The notes: generated from the letters alone by a model not told the origin. DNA of 64,000 bases from Glaciimonas sp. (GCA_012927585.1 JABBOY010000030.1:62001-126000); one strand, 5' to 3'. Shown: positions 29,746 to 39,763, numbered from the stretch's first letter. Made by a program: numbers and translations.

Positions 29746-29970
29746 TTAATTGGGCCGGTGCCGGTTTGGTCTGGCCGTTTTTTCTGCTTCTGAAAGTGTT
29801 GAATAAGGTAACCATGCGTTATCTATTAGCCAGCTAGGTCTGGACGGTTTGAATTTCCTCTGCCGCACACGGAACAGGAGGCGATTCATAGTTGACTGGC
29901 GGGTATGCTCGATAAATACCATGCGGTCGTCACCACAGGTAATCTTGCTGTCATCAAAGTGCTGCATCAT
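29746..29970 (-). CDS. Possible small basic protein, 74 residues
   Basis: The open frame from the tandem ATG at 29970 has AAAGG seven bases before the first ATG. The product (MMQHFDDSKITCGDDRMVF, then a basic stretch RVRQRKFKPSRPSW) has no known domain. On the opposite strand a 41-codon hydrophobic frame (29712-29837, MKLLLPYLWGFLNWAGAG) overlaps it, and I cannot tell which, if either, is expressed. The rest of the gap from 29576 to 30158 shows no other feature. Confidence 0.3.
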   Translation of the reverse strand: MMQHFDDSKITCGDDRMVFIEHTRQSTMNRLLFRVRQRKFKPSRPSWLIDNAWLPYSTLSEAEKTARPNRHRPN

Positions 29971-30158
29971 AGAGCCTTTGCGTATAACACTTGTAAGCAA
30001 TATCGGAGTGGGCGCCTTTTGCCCATAATGTTTACGATTTTGCTGCCGGAATGTACGGTTAAACTGCAGCTATTTCCTGGGGACGGCTATTCACACTTTT
30101 TACAACGACCGGCCAATTTGTGCTGGATGCTTTTCGCAATACGGGACAGGGGCCGACC

Positions 30159-31892
30159 ATGTTTGAGTTATTCAACCCGCGACGGCCAAACCGTACACCG
30201 CTTGCGACTACTCCCAACCGCTGGGACTGGGCACTGCTACCTCTGGTATTAGCGGTATTTGCTGCGGTCGCATTCGGTGCAATGCAAATGAGTCGGCCGT
30301 TCACGGTCGGCCAAGAAACCCCGATTTCGCTTGACCCCATCAACTTGCCATATTATTTGCTGCGAACCATGCTTCGCATGTTTACGGCATTGGGCTGTTC
30401 ACTGCTATTTAGCTTCGTCTTTGCTGCGATTGCGGCGAAATATCGCGCGGCCGAGAAAGTGATGATTCCGCTGCTCGATATCTTGCAATCGGTGCCGATT
30501 CTTGGCTTTCAGGCACTGGCGATTGCGCCATTCATCGCCCTATTCCCAGGCAATTTGCTCGGGGTGGAATGCGCGGCCATCTTCGCGATTTTTACCTCGC
30601 AAGCATGGAATATGGCTTTCAGCCTGTATCAATCGATGCGCACTGTACCGCCGGAACTCAATGAAGCTGCCCGTGTGTTCCAGTTGTCCGGCTGGTTGCG
30701 TTTTTGGCGGCTGGAACTTCCATTCGCGATGCCTGGACTACTCTGGAACATGATGATGTCGATGTCGGGCGGTTGGTTCTTTCTGGTCGCCGCCGAAGCT
30801 ATTTCGGTCGCGGGGCAGGATATTAAATTGCCTGGAATCGGCGCCTACATTGCCGTCGCCATCGAGGCCGAGAACGGTGTAGCTATCGCTTGGGCTATTG
30901 GCGCCATGCTAGCGGGGATTGTGCTGTACGACCAATTGTTCTTCCGGCCGCTGTTGGCCTGGGCCGACAAGTTCCGCTTCGAGGAATCGCAAGGCGAAAC
31001 TGCACAACACTCTTGGCTACTCGATTGGGTGCGACGCAGCCACTGGATGCGCGTACTGACCGGCCGCTTCTGGTCCATGCTGCGGCGCGCGCTGGGCTGG
31101 TTCAGTGCACGTCCTGACGGCATGACGCCGCAGCCGCGCTCAAGGCCGTTTGACACCTGGTGGCCCCGCGCATGGGATGTGCTGATACTGCTAGCGGCAT
31201 TGCTGGGCGCGTATCGCCTGGTTGTCTTTGTGCATAGTGATGTTGGCTGGGGTGAAGCTGCACATGTAATGGGCTTGGGTTTCATTACGCTGGTTCGGGT
31301 GCTCTTGTTGATTGCCCTGGCTTCTGTGGTTTGGGTGCCGATTGCCGTCTGGATTGGCTTGCGCCCGCAGTATTCGCAACGGGTGCAGGCTGTGGCGCAG
31401 TTCTTGGCTGCATTCCCCGTCAATCTGATGTTCCCATTGGTGGTTTTCCTGCTGGTGACCTTCAAGCTTAATCCGAATATCTGGTTGAGTCCGTTATTGG
31501 TATTCGGCACCCAGTGGTACATCCTGTTCAACGTGGTGGCAGGCGCATCCACAATTCCCAACGAATTACGTCTGGCAGCCGATAACCTTGGGCTGAAAGG
31601 CTGGCTGAAATGGAAACGGGTCTACCTGCCAGCGGTGTTCCCCAGCTTTGTTACGGGCGCCATTACCGCCAGCGGCGGCTCGTGGAACGCCAGTATCGTT
31701 GCCGAATATGTCACTTGGGGAAAGACCACACTGGTGGCCGATGGCCTTGGTAGTTACATCAAGCAGATGACCGATGCAGGAGATTTTCATCGCATTGCAC
31801 TTGGCATTGGGGTGATGTGCATATTCGTTATGTTGTTGAACCGGTTCTTCTGGCGCAAGCTGTATTCGCTAGCCGAAGACCGTAGCCGTTGA
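30159..31892 (+). CDS. Fused two-domain ABC permease, NitT/TauT type
   Basis: A 577-residue inner-membrane protein made of two binding-protein-dependent permease domains in one chain (about residues 60-270 and 360-570). Each half carries the ATPase-contact loop: ELNEAARVFQLSGWLRFWRLELP in the first and NELRLAADNLGLKGWLKWKRVYLP in the second. The family moves nitrate, sulfonates, taurine or similar anions. The start at 30159 (MFELFNPRRPN) gives a short cytoplasmic lead before the first membrane segment; the open frame to 30120 has no support. The ATPase gene follows after nine bases. No substrate-binding protein gene is nearby, so the substrate cannot be inferred. Confidence 0.85.
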   Translation: MFELFNPRRPNRTPLATTPNRWDWALLPLVLAVFAAVAFGAMQMSRPFTVGQETPISLDPINLPYYLLRTMLRMFTALGCSLLFSFVFAAIAAKYRAAEKVMIPLLDILQSVPILGFQALAIAPFIALFPGNLLGVECAAIFAIFTSQAWNMAFSLYQSMRTVPPELNEAARVFQLSGWLRFWRLELPFAMPGLLWNMMMSMSGGWFFLVAAEAISVAGQDIKLPGIGAYIAVAIEAENGVAIAWAIGAMLAGIVLYDQLFFRPLLAWADKFRFEESQGETAQHSWLLDWVRRSHWMRVLTGRFWSMLRRALGWFSARPDGMTPQPRSRPFDTWWPRAWDVLILLAALLGAYRLVVFVHSDVGWGEAAHVMGLGFITLVRVLLLIALASVVWVPIAVWIGLRPQYSQRVQAVAQFLAAFPVNLMFPLVVFLLVTFKLNPNIWLSPLLVFGTQWYILFNVVAGASTIPNELRLAADNLGLKGWLKWKRVYLPAVFPSFVTGAITASGGSWNASIVAEYVTWGKTTLVADGLGSYIKQMTDAGDFHRIALGIGVMCIFVMLLNRFFWRKLYSLAEDRSR

Positions 31893-31901
31893 GGAAATAC
31901 T

Positions 31902-33203
31902 ATGAACCGCAATGCATTGATTGAACTAAAGAGCGTTGCCAAGTCCTTTCGCAGCGCGGATGGCGCGCCCCGCACAGTACTCGACGAGGTCAATTTCTCC
32001 TTGGCCGAAGGTGAAATTGTCGCGTTGCTTGGCAAGTCAGGTTCGGGGAAGTCGACTTTGCTGCGGATTATCGCGGGACTGATTCCGGCTGACGCTGGCA
32101 AAGCCGCTTATCGTGGGCAAGGCATCAATGGCCCAGCCTCCGGCATTGCGATGGTGTTCCAATCGTTTGCCTTGTTTCCGTGGCTGACGGTGCAACAAAA
32201 TGTCGAACTGGGTCTGGAAGCGAAGGGCGTGTCACCGGAAGAGCGCGAGAAGCGGGCCGATGCCATGCTCGAGTTGATTGGATTAGCCGGTTTCGGTGGC
32301 GCTTTGCCGCGTGAATTGTCGGGCGGCATGCGGCAGCGGGTCGGCATTGCCCGCGCACTTGTGACCGACCCGGATGTTCTGCTGATGGATGAAGCGTTTT
32401 CAGCTCTGGATGTGCTGACGGGCGAAACCCTGCGCAACGACATTCTCGACCTGTGGGATAGCAACCGGATTTTGACCAAGGGCATCCTGATTGTCTCTCA
32501 CAATATCGAAGAAGCGGTAATGATGGCTGACCGGATCATCATCCTGTCGAGCGATCCGGGACGTATCCGCAGTGAAATCCATATTGACTTGCCACGACCG
32601 CGTAATGTCGATTCGCTGGATGTCCGCGCCCTGATTGACGAAGTGTATGGTCTGATGACGATGCGCTCGACACAAGAAACCGCTGCAGGTACGGTACCTC
32701 CGACGCATTTAGGCTACCGCTTGCCGGAAACCGATGTCAGTCATATCGAAGGTGTGCTGGATCTGCTGGCGGCCGCACCATTTAACGGCCGGGCCGACTT
32801 GCCGCAGTTGGCAGATGAAGCAGGGCTGCCGGATGAAGAATTGTTCCCCACCTATGAAGCGCTTGCTTTACTGGGTCTGGCACTCGTGGAGAAAGGGGAT
32901 ATTACAATCACGCCCCTTGGCCTTCGGTACGCTGAAGCGGAACATACACTCAGGCAAGAAATCTTTGGGCAACAGTTGCTGACCCATGTGCCTTTAGCTG
33001 CGCACATTCGGCAACGACTGGAGCAAGAGCCTACTGGCACCTTGACAGAAAAGCCATTCCTTGAATTGCTGGAAGAATTTCTGAAGGCGGATGAAGCCCA
33101 GCAAGTCCTCGAGGTCGCCATTGAATGGGGCCGTTACGGTGAAGTCTACGAGTACGATTTTCATACTGGCCGACTGAAACTGCCGGATCAGGAAGAAGAA
33201 TAA
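31902..33203 (+). CDS. ABC transporter ATPase with C-terminal AAA-associated domain
   Basis: A 433-residue protein. Residues 1-265 are an ABC ATPase of the nitrate/sulfonate type: Walker A GKSGSGKST, Q-loop MVFQSFALFPW, signature LSGGMRQRVGIARAL, Walker B VLLMDEAFSALD, and the switch histidine in IVSHNIEEAVMMADR. Residues about 275-430 are an extra helical domain of the AAA-associated C-terminal type (PF09821 style), which looks winged-helix-like and may regulate transport. It is nine bases behind the fused permease and probably co-transcribed with it. A terminator lies about 210 bases downstream. Confidence 0.88.
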   Translation: MNRNALIELKSVAKSFRSADGAPRTVLDEVNFSLAEGEIVALLGKSGSGKSTLLRIIAGLIPADAGKAAYRGQGINGPASGIAMVFQSFALFPWLTVQQNVELGLEAKGVSPEEREKRADAMLELIGLAGFGGALPRELSGGMRQRVGIARALVTDPDVLLMDEAFSALDVLTGETLRNDILDLWDSNRILTKGILIVSHNIEEAVMMADRIIILSSDPGRIRSEIHIDLPRPRNVDSLDVRALIDEVYGLMTMRSTQETAAGTVPPTHLGYRLPETDVSHIEGVLDLLAAAPFNGRADLPQLADEAGLPDEELFPTYEALALLGLALVEKGDITITPLGLRYAEAEHTLRQEIFGQQLLTHVPLAAHIRQRLEQEPTGTLTEKPFLELLEEFLKADEAQQVLEVAIEWGRYGEVYEYDFHTGRLKLPDQEEE

Positions 33204-33414
33204 GCAATGTGCAAGGAGCTTTCAAAACCGCGCTTGCTCTTCTGGACAGATTGAATTTGCGTCCAGCTTTGGCTTGCGTGATGCTTGGCCCTCGCAAGAA
33301 CTCTTTCCCAGTCGAATGCAAATGGAGCGAGTTTGCCTCGGTAAGCGGCAGGTATGCTTACCGGTCGGCCTCTGGGAACCTGTAAAATAGCCCGCTGCAA
33401 TCCTATTCTGCGAT

Positions 33415-33447
33415 GGCACCCGCACCGGGCGCCCGGATGCGGGTTTT
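33415..33447 (+). terminator. Rho-independent terminator between the ABC operon and uppP
   Basis: CACCCGCA and TGCGGGT form the outer stem around CCGGGCGCCCGG, itself a palindrome, followed by TTTTTTA. It can end the ABC transporter transcript before the uppP gene begins at 33511. Confidence 0.8.
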
Positions 33448-33510
33448 TTATTGGCATATCTTTCTCTCCTAATTGCCCTACCTAATTTTTCCACTTTTCC
33501 CAAAATAATC

Positions 33511-34344
33511 ATGGATTTCATTCTTGCGCTAAAAGCACTCATCATGGGCTTGGTCGAAGGCTTTACCGAGTTTTTGCCGATTTCATCGACTGGCCATTTG
33601 ATCCTGGCGGGCAGCCTGCTCAATTTCACCGGCGATAAAGTCAAAGTGTTCGAAATTGTTATCCAGGCTGGTGCGATGTTGGCCGTGTGCTGGGAATACC
33701 GGCAACGGATTGGATCGGTTCTGGCCGGCCTGTTGACGGACGCCAAGTCGCAAAAATTTGCCATTAATCTCATCATAGCTTTCCTCCCTGCCGCGTTGCT
33801 GGGCCTGCTATTTGCGAAGAAGATCAAGGCGGTCCTATTTGCGCCGGTACCGGTAGCACTGGCGTTCATCGTTGGCGGTTTCGTCATTTTGTGGGTCGAG
33901 CGCAGGAATAAGGCTAATCCAATTGTGGTGCGCATTGTTGCGGTCGATGAAATGAGTGCGTTGGATGCCTTCAAGGTCGGTTGCGCGCAAGCCTTTGCGC
34001 TGGTGCCGGGCACCAGTCGCTCCGGTGCAACCATTATTGGCGGGATGTTGTTCGGCTTATCGCGCAAGGCTGCCACCGAGTTTTCTTTCTTCCTGGCGAT
34101 TCCAACTTTGCTGGGCGCCACGGTGTATTCAATTTATAAAGAACGGGCGTTGCTTTCGATGGCCGATCTTCCTTTGTTCAGCATCGGTACCGTGGCGGCA
34201 TTTGCCTCCGCCTTCCTGTGCGTGCGCTGGTTGTTGCGTTATATCAGCACACACGATTTCACAGTGTTCGCCTGGTATCGGATTGCGTTCGGCCTGATCA
34301 TCCTGTTTACCGCCTATAGCGGTTCCGTTACCTGGGCCGAATAA
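33511..34344 (+). CDS. uppP: Undecaprenyl-diphosphatase
   Basis: Recycles the undecaprenyl carrier by dephosphorylating undecaprenyl diphosphate on the periplasmic side. The 277-residue protein has about eight membrane segments and the family motifs [17 protein letters not shown] near the N terminus and the [10 protein letters not shown] motif ([16 protein letters not shown]) in the middle, which hold the catalytic glutamates, serine and arginine. I choose the ATG at 33511 (MDFILALK), the family-typical start, over the open-frame start at 33451. recQ begins four to seven bases after the stop, so the two are probably co-transcribed. Confidence 0.95.
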   Translation: MDFILALKALIMGLVEGFTEFLPISSTGHLILAGSLLNFTGDKVKVFEIVIQAGAMLAVCWEYRQRIGSVLAGLLTDAKSQKFAINLIIAFLPAALLGLLFAKKIKAVLFAPVPVALAFIVGGFVILWVERRNKANPIVVRIVAVDEMSALDAFKVGCAQAFALVPGTSRSGATIIGGMLFGLSRKAATEFSFFLAIPTLLGATVYSIYKERALLSMADLPLFSIGTVAAFASAFLCVRWLLRYISTHDFTVFAWYRIAFGLIILFTAYSGSVTWAE

Positions 34345-34350
34345 GTCGTG

Positions 34351-36174
34351 ATGCATCAACATTCCGGCAATAATCAAGCCTTACAGGTGCTGGAAAGCGT
34401 ATTCGGCTACCCCGCTTTTCGGGGCCAACAGGCCGAAATCATCGACCATGTCGCACACGGTGGCGATGCGCTGGTGCTCATGCCTACCGGCGGGGGCAAG
34501 TCACTCTGTTATCAAATTCCTGCCTTGCTGCGTGACGGTGTCGGCGTGGTGATTTCGCCGCTGATTGCCTTGATGCAGGATCAAGTCGATGCTTTAGCCG
34601 AAGTTGGCGTGCGCGCTGCGTTCCTGAATTCGACCCAGACTTTCGAAGAATCCTGCCGGATTGAGCGCCAGGTGCGCAATGGCGAACTCGATCTGGTGTA
34701 CGTAGCGCCCGAGCGCCTGATGACGTCGCGTTGTCTGGAATTGTTGCAAGCGTCGAAGATTGCGCTGTTTGCGATTGATGAGGCGCATTGCGTATCGCAA
34801 TGGGGCCATGATTTCCGGCCGGAATATATCAAGCTGTCGGTGCTGCACGAGCGCTTCCCGCAGGTGCCGCGGATTGCGCTGACCGCCACCGCCGATCAGC
34901 AGACCCGCGATGAAATAGCCGAGCGGCTGCAACTGGTCGATGCGCACAAATACGTATCGTCCTTTGACCGCCCGAACATCCGTTACCAGATCGTCGAAAA
35001 GGCCAATGGCCGCAAGCAGTTGCTCGATTTCATCCAGAGTATGCATAGCGGCGACGCCGGTATTGTGTATTGCCTGTCACGCAAAAAAGTCGAAGAAACT
35101 GCCGAATTTTTGAGCGACAATGGCATTCAATCGTTGCCCTATCACGCTGGCATGAAGTATGAGCAGCGGGCCGCAAACCAGGCCCGTTTCCTGCGCGAAG
35201 ACGGCGTCGTGATGACCGCTACCATCGCCTTCGGCATGGGCATCGATAAACCCGACGTCAGGTTCGTCGCCCATTTGGATTTGCCGAAAAGTATCGAAGG
35301 CTATTATCAGGAAACCGGCCGCGCCGGACGCGATGGCGCTCCTGCCAATGCGTGGATGACTTACGGCTTGCAGGATGTGGTGCAGCAGCGGCGCATGATC
35401 GCCGAATCGGAAGCCGATGAAACTTTCAAGCGCGTGCTGGGCGCCAAACTCGATGCGATGCTCGGCCTGTGCGAAACGTTGGCTTGCCGTCGCGTGCATT
35501 TGTTGGACTACTTTGGCCAAAGTTCCGAACGCTGCGGCAATTGCGATACCTGCCTGAATCCGCCCATCTCGTTCGATGGCACGGTGGCGGTGCAAAAATT
35601 GCTGTCCACCGTCTATCGTGTTGATCAGCGCTTCGCCGGCGGCCATGTGATCGAAATCTTGCGCGGGATTGAAACCGACCGCATCAAGCAGTGGCGGCAC
35701 GACCACCTCTCGACTTTCGGTATCGGTGCAGAAACCAGCGAGGCCGAATGGCGTGCCATCTTGCGCCAGGTCATCGCGCTCGGCCTGCTTGCAGTCGACT
35801 ACGAATCGTATAGCGCACTTAAACTAACCGATGCCGCGCGCCCGGTGCTGCGCGGCGCGCACCAAACCCAGCTCAGGCAATACCAGAAACCGGTCAAGCC
35901 GAGACGCGAAAGCGGCAAGACAAAAGGCTATGAAGAATCGATGCTATCGGCGTCAGAACAAGTGCTGTTCGACAAGTTGCGCTGGTGGCGTGTAGAAACC
36001 GCACGCAAGAACAACGTACCGGCTTACGTCATCTTCCATGACGCCACTTTGCGTGATATTGCCAAGGCGCAACCGCGCTCGATTGGCGATTTGCGTGGCG
36101 TAACCGGGGTAGGGGAAAAGAAATTGGAAACCTACGGCGAGCAGATCGTGGCGCTGCTCGCAGAACTGGTTTAA
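34351..36174 (+). CDS. recQ: ATP-dependent DNA helicase RecQ
   Basis: A 3'-5' helicase for recombination and fork repair. The 607-residue protein has Walker [17 protein letters not shown], the DEAH box [19 protein letters not shown], the motif VI region [10 protein letters not shown], the RecQ zinc site in [23 protein letters not shown], a winged helix, and an HRDC domain at the C terminus ([19 protein letters not shown]). Domain content matches E. coli RecQ. The start may be GTG 34348 or ATG 34351, both directly behind uppP. Confidence 0.96.
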   Translation: MHQHSGNNQALQVLESVFGYPAFRGQQAEIIDHVAHGGDALVLMPTGGGKSLCYQIPALLRDGVGVVISPLIALMQDQVDALAEVGVRAAFLNSTQTFEESCRIERQVRNGELDLVYVAPERLMTSRCLELLQASKIALFAIDEAHCVSQWGHDFRPEYIKLSVLHERFPQVPRIALTATADQQTRDEIAERLQLVDAHKYVSSFDRPNIRYQIVEKANGRKQLLDFIQSMHSGDAGIVYCLSRKKVEETAEFLSDNGIQSLPYHAGMKYEQRAANQARFLREDGVVMTATIAFGMGIDKPDVRFVAHLDLPKSIEGYYQETGRAGRDGAPANAWMTYGLQDVVQQRRMIAESEADETFKRVLGAKLDAMLGLCETLACRRVHLLDYFGQSSERCGNCDTCLNPPISFDGTVAVQKLLSTVYRVDQRFAGGHVIEILRGIETDRIKQWRHDHLSTFGIGAETSEAEWRAILRQVIALGLLAVDYESYSALKLTDAARPVLRGAHQTQLRQYQKPVKPRRESGKTKGYEESMLSASEQVLFDKLRWWRVETARKNNVPAYVIFHDATLRDIAKAQPRSIGDLRGVTGVGEKKLETYGEQIVALLAELV

Positions 36175-36361
36175 GTTGGAAGATATTTCGTTACTCTCCA
36201 GCCTGCGAGAAAGGGCCGGCGCAACCCATAGCGGCTGAATAATTAGTGCGAAATTTCTTTAATTTAAACATACTGCTTTAGGTATATTTAAGTATCGCTC
36301 TATTAATATGCGGTAAAAGCATTGTTTTTAGGCATACTCCACCTAAAATTGGATATGCAAA

Positions 36362-37081
36362 TTATCGCTTGCGGAACACCAAATCCCACACGCCGTGCCC
36401 CAACTTCAAGCCGCGATTTTCGAACTTCGTCACCGGACGATATTCGGGGCGCGGCGCAAATCCTTCTGCGGTATTTTCCAAAGCAGGTTCCGCCGACAAC
36501 ACTGTCAGCATTTGATCCGCATATTCCTGCCAGTCGGTGGCGCAATGCAAATACCCGCCCGGCGCAATCCGCGACGCCAGCAATTCCACCAGCGGCGACT
36601 GGATCATTCGGCGCTTGTTATGGCGTGCCTTGTGCCACGGATCTGGAAAGAATATATGTACGCCGGCCAAAGATGCCGGCGCGATCATATGGGTCAGTAC
36701 TTCAAATGCATCGTGCTGAATCAGGCGCAAATTACTCAGTTTTTGCTCATCGATGAGCTTCAATAAACTGCCCACGCCCGGCGTATGGACTTCTACCCCG
36801 ATAAAGTTTTTCTCCGGCATGCCAGCCGCAATTTTGGCGCTGGTTTCGCCCATGCCAAAACCGATTTCCAGAATAATCGGCGCGCTGCGTTCGAAGGCCA
36901 GTGTCAGATCTTGCGCCGCCTTGACGTAAGGCAAGCAATACTGCGGCCCCAATTCGGTAATCGCACGTCCTTGCGCCACCGACAGACGGCCCGCACGCGT
37001 CACAAAACTGCGAATCCGGAATTCGGTAGGGTCGTAAAAGCGTGCTTTGCCGCTATCGTCAGAAGATGGAGTGTCGGACAT
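36362..37081 (-). CDS. trmB: tRNA (guanine-N7-)-methyltransferase
   Basis: Methylates G46 in the variable loop of tRNA with S-adenosylmethionine. The 239-residue protein has the cofactor motif [15 protein letters not shown], the acidic end of the next strand ([15 protein letters not shown]), and the TrmB signature [17 protein letters not shown] place the start at 37081 ([10 protein letters not shown]), since the upstream open frame ([10 protein letters not shown]) is hydrophobic and unlike the family. It lies on the minus strand next to the tRNA-Gly gene. Confidence 0.93.
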   Translation of the reverse strand: MSDTPSSDDSGKARFYDPTEFRIRSFVTRAGRLSVAQGRAITELGPQYCLPYVKAAQDLTLAFERSAPIILEIGFGMGETSAKIAAGMPEKNFIGVEVHTPGVGSLLKLIDEQKLSNLRLIQHDAFEVLTHMIAPASLAGVHIFFPDPWHKARHNKRRMIQSPLVELLASRIAPGGYLHCATDWQEYADQMLTVLSAEPALENTAEGFAPRPEYRPVTKFENRGLKLGHGVWDLVFRKR

Positions 37082-37217
37082 GCTGAGAATGGTCTGCAAG
37101 AAGGTTATGGCGGCAATCGGAACGCGCAAAGTATTTTTCGATCTGACTTTTGCGGAACACTCCCAGAATTGCGGAACAATACAAAACGGCCCTCGTTGCT
37201 GAGAGCCGCGTATTAAC

Positions 37218-37291
37218 TGGAGCGGGTGAAGGGAATCGAACCCTCGTCGTAAGCTTGGGAAGCTTCTGCTCTACCATTGAGCTACACCCGC
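37218..37291 (-). tRNA. tRNA-Gly (anticodon CCC)
   Basis: On the minus strand the sequence starts GCGGGTGTAGCTCAATGG and ends CCCGCTCCA, giving a full acceptor stem with encoded CCA. The anticodon loop is TTCCCAA, so the anticodon is CCC (reads GGG). The T arm GAGGGTTCGATTCCCTT is intact. A partial second copy of its first half lies at 39764-39810. Confidence 0.95.
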
Positions 37292-37413
37292 GAAGCGTGC
37301 ATTTTACGCGGGTTTCAACATGATTGGCAAATTTACAGAGTACCAGGCCCGATGAAAAATGTGAGCGTGAGTAAGACCGATGCTTGATACATCCGATATG
37401 TAATTTTGAGAGT

Positions 37414-37427
37414 TTGAGATGAATCAA
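37414..37427 (+). promoter_or_regulatory. FNR/Crp-like box upstream of the porin-cytochrome gene
   Basis: TTGAG-ATGA-ATCAA matches the TTGAT-N4-ATCAA consensus of FNR-type regulators with one mismatch. It lies 159 bases before the start of the porin-cytochrome gene, and a Crp/Fnr-family gene is present at 41292. By chance alone such a near match is not rare, so this is a suggestion. Confidence 0.35.
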
Positions 37428-37585
37428 CTTTAGTTAAAAGATGTTGGGCTTATTTAAAAATGGCTGGTATAACAAAGCTCTGATGTGGTTGAAAACGTGA
37501 AGTGTTCATGCTTGATTATTGTTGCTTTCTCCGAGACTCATTCGGAACCTTGTAACAATAATTTCATAATAAGGAAGAACCTCAA

Positions 37586-38929
37586 ATGTTCAAAATGGGC
37601 GCGTTCATGTCACGTTATCTGGGATTTAGATATTCCCATCTGGTAGCCATACTCCTTGCAATGCAAAGTCTTTTGAGTCCACTAGTAGCCCACGCGCTGC
37701 CGGCATTCGCACGGCAAACCGGGCAAAATTGTGTCGCCTGCCACGCAGGTGGGCAATTTCCTGAACTTACCCCATATGGGCGTCTGTTTAAAATGACCGG
37801 TTACACAATCGGCACGCGCACCGTTCCCCTCTCCGTCATGGGCGTCGCAAGTTTCACCAAGAGTTCGAATCCGACCGCAGATGCGGCGTTCGCCAAAGAC
37901 GCCGTTGCACTTTTTCAAACCGGTAGCGTGTTCCTGGCGGGCAAAGTCACTGACAATGTCGGCGTGTTCGCCCAAGCGACCTACAATAATTATGACAGCC
38001 AAAATCCGGATTCCGGTCAATGGCAAGGCAAGTGGGCTTCCGACAATTTCGATTTGCGCTACGCCGACCGATTTATCGATCCGGCCAAAGACCTCATTGT
38101 CGGGCTCAGTCTGAACAACAATCCTTCCCTCGCCGACCCTTGGAATACCGCTCCGGCCTGGCTGCAATATGTGCCAACTAAATTTGGGGTCACCGGCCCT
38201 AGCGCCACCCCCATCGTTACCCAACTCGGACAAAAGGCCGCCGGTGTCAGCGCATATACCTTCTGGAACCAAATGGTGTACGCGGAAATGGCAGGGTATC
38301 AAACCGCTAACGGCATCCTGTCGTTCTTAAGCCAAGGCACTGCTGATGCGGATCAAACTAAACTCAAGGGCTCTAACCCCTATGTACGGCTGGCGCTCAG
38401 TCATGAATGGGGTCCGCACAATGCAATGGTGGGCATGTTCGCCCTGAATGCCGATATCTATCCCGACAACTTGAACCCGACCGGCCCGACAACACGATAT
38501 CGCGACAGAGGAATAGATGCGCAGTATCAATACATACTCGATCCCCATACCGTTACCGCCCAGGTAAGCTATATCAGGGAAGCCATCGATAATGGCGACG
38601 TGACCGGAATTTCCACCAATGCGTCCAATACCCTCAAACAGTTAAAACTGAAAGGTAGCTATGTGTATCGAGCGAAGTATGGCGCAAGCCTGAGCTATTT
38701 CAGTACCACCGGAACGTCCGATGCTACCTTGTACCCGGATGTGGCCACCAATCCCGACACGCGCGGTTGGGTTCCTGAAATATTCTATACACCAGTGCAA
38801 AACATTCGGGTGGGCGCTCAATACTATACTTACAACCGCTTCCACGGAGCGTCCAGTAACTACGATGGGGCAGGTCGTGACCCGAAAGACAACAAAACCC
38901 TCTTTTTCTATGTGTGGGGAGCCTACTAA
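37586..38929 (+). CDS. Cyc2-like outer-membrane porin-cytochrome
   Basis: A 447-residue protein with a signal peptide (cleavage likely after AHA, residue 37), then one haem c site CVACH (Cys49, Cys52, His53) in FARQTGQNCVACHAGG, followed by the P-x-L-x-x-x-GR-x-FK-x-x-GY pattern (FPELTPYGRLFKMTGYT). The remaining 370 residues are rich in alternating polar and aromatic strands and end in the aromatic WGAY, as expected of an outer-membrane beta barrel. This is the layout of Cyc2, the iron-oxidising fused cytochrome-porin of Acidithiobacillus and neutrophilic iron oxidisers. The substrate here is unproven. AAGGAAG precedes the start, and a diheme cytochrome gene follows with no gap (TAAATG). Confidence 0.7.
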   Translation: MFKMGAFMSRYLGFRYSHLVAILLAMQSLLSPLVAHALPAFARQTGQNCVACHAGGQFPELTPYGRLFKMTGYTIGTRTVPLSVMGVASFTKSSNPTADAAFAKDAVALFQTGSVFLAGKVTDNVGVFAQATYNNYDSQNPDSGQWQGKWASDNFDLRYADRFIDPAKDLIVGLSLNNNPSLADPWNTAPAWLQYVPTKFGVTGPSATPIVTQLGQKAAGVSAYTFWNQMVYAEMAGYQTANGILSFLSQGTADADQTKLKGSNPYVRLALSHEWGPHNAMVGMFALNADIYPDNLNPTGPTTRYRDRGIDAQYQYILDPHTVTAQVSYIREAIDNGDVTGISTNASNTLKQLKLKGSYVYRAKYGASLSYFSTTGTSDATLYPDVATNPDTRGWVPEIFYTPVQNIRVGAQYYTYNRFHGASSNYDGAGRDPKDNKTLFFYVWGAY

Positions 38930-39652
38930 ATGAATCACCACGACGACTGCAAAACTGCACATCGCATAGCTGCCCCAGTTGCAAAAGCGCGATTCGAGAA
39001 TTTCAAGCGGAAAGGATATTACTTATCCTTGGGGCTGGCTTTCGTGGCAACGATTGCCGGCTGTTCTTCCCCAGAACGCTCGCGTTCGCTGGGCAATCCC
39101 AGTATTTCAGCCAACACAATTGCATTGCAAGTGTGTTCCAATTGCCATGGCGTGACTGGCATTTCAGTGTCTCCGAACTTCCCGAGTCTGGCGGCGCAGT
39201 CACCCCTATATCTTGAAGCACAACTGAAATCCTTCAAAAGCCATGGACGATCGGACCCGGCAGGTTTCGAGTACATGTGGGGCATCAGTGCGCGCTTAAC
39301 CGACGCGCAGATCAACGGACTCGCAGCGTATTTTTCTTCCCAGAGTCCGGCACCGGGAAAAGCAACCAATCCGGCATTGCGCAAAGACGGTCAAATGATT
39401 TTTGAACAAGGCATTGTGGCAAACAATACGCCGGCCTGTGCCGGATGTCACGGCGCCAAAGGCGAGGGCATGCAATTGTTCCCGCGTTTAGCGGGCCAGC
39501 ACGCCGACTATATCGTCAAACAACTGCAGGTTTTTCAAAGAACCGATGAAAGGCCGGAAGGCAGTATCATGAAAACCATTGCGCACGGACTCACGCCCGA
39601 GCATATGGAAAGTGTCGCGGCCTACTTGGAGGCAATGCCGTCTGCCCAATAA
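38930..39652 (+). CDS. Diheme c4-type cytochrome, probable lipoprotein
   Basis: A 240-residue periplasmic electron carrier with two haem c sites, CSNCH and CAGCH, each followed by the c4-type stretch (FPSLAAQSPLYLEAQLKSFK and FPRLAGQHADYIVKQLQVFQ). An unusually long 30-residue lead precedes the hydrophobic segment LSLGLAFVATIAGC, whose cysteine (residue 45) suits a lipobox. The ATG directly abuts the stop of the porin-cytochrome gene, so the two are one transcriptional unit and probably one electron path: barrel haem to diheme carrier to the inner-membrane chain. A long hairpin follows at 39712. Confidence 0.85.
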   Translation: MNHHDDCKTAHRIAAPVAKARFENFKRKGYYLSLGLAFVATIAGCSSPERSRSLGNPSISANTIALQVCSNCHGVTGISVSPNFPSLAAQSPLYLEAQLKSFKSHGRSDPAGFEYMWGISARLTDAQINGLAAYFSSQSPAPGKATNPALRKDGQMIFEQGIVANNTPACAGCHGAKGEGMQLFPRLAGQHADYIVKQLQVFQRTDERPEGSIMKTIAHGLTPEHMESVAAYLEAMPSAQ

Positions 39653-39711
39653 GCGCAGGAGTCGAAAATTTGATGGCTACTAGCTCGTTGAGTTCGGTGG
39701 TTTTTGCGTGT

Positions 39712-39756
39712 GATGTCACTGTTCATGCGGGTCTTCCCTGGATGAACAGTGACATC
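39712..39756. repeat. Perfect 15-bp stem hairpin after the cytochrome pair
   Basis: GATGTCACTGTTCAT (39712-39726) pairs perfectly with 39742-39756 around a 15-base loop. It has no T run, so it is not a standard terminator, but its place 60 bases after the cytochrome stop suggests a transcript end or a mobile-element end. Confidence 0.7.
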
Positions 39757-39763
39757 TTGATAC

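Noticed and set aside
30845-31561. 238-codon minus-strand frame opposite the fused permease
   Set aside because: Antisense shadow of a strongly supported membrane protein; no domain, no ribosome site.
33222-34121. 299-codon minus-strand frame opposite uppP
   Set aside because: Antisense shadow running through the terminator and the uppP gene; composition (serine, alanine, lysine) is typical of reverse-strand reading.
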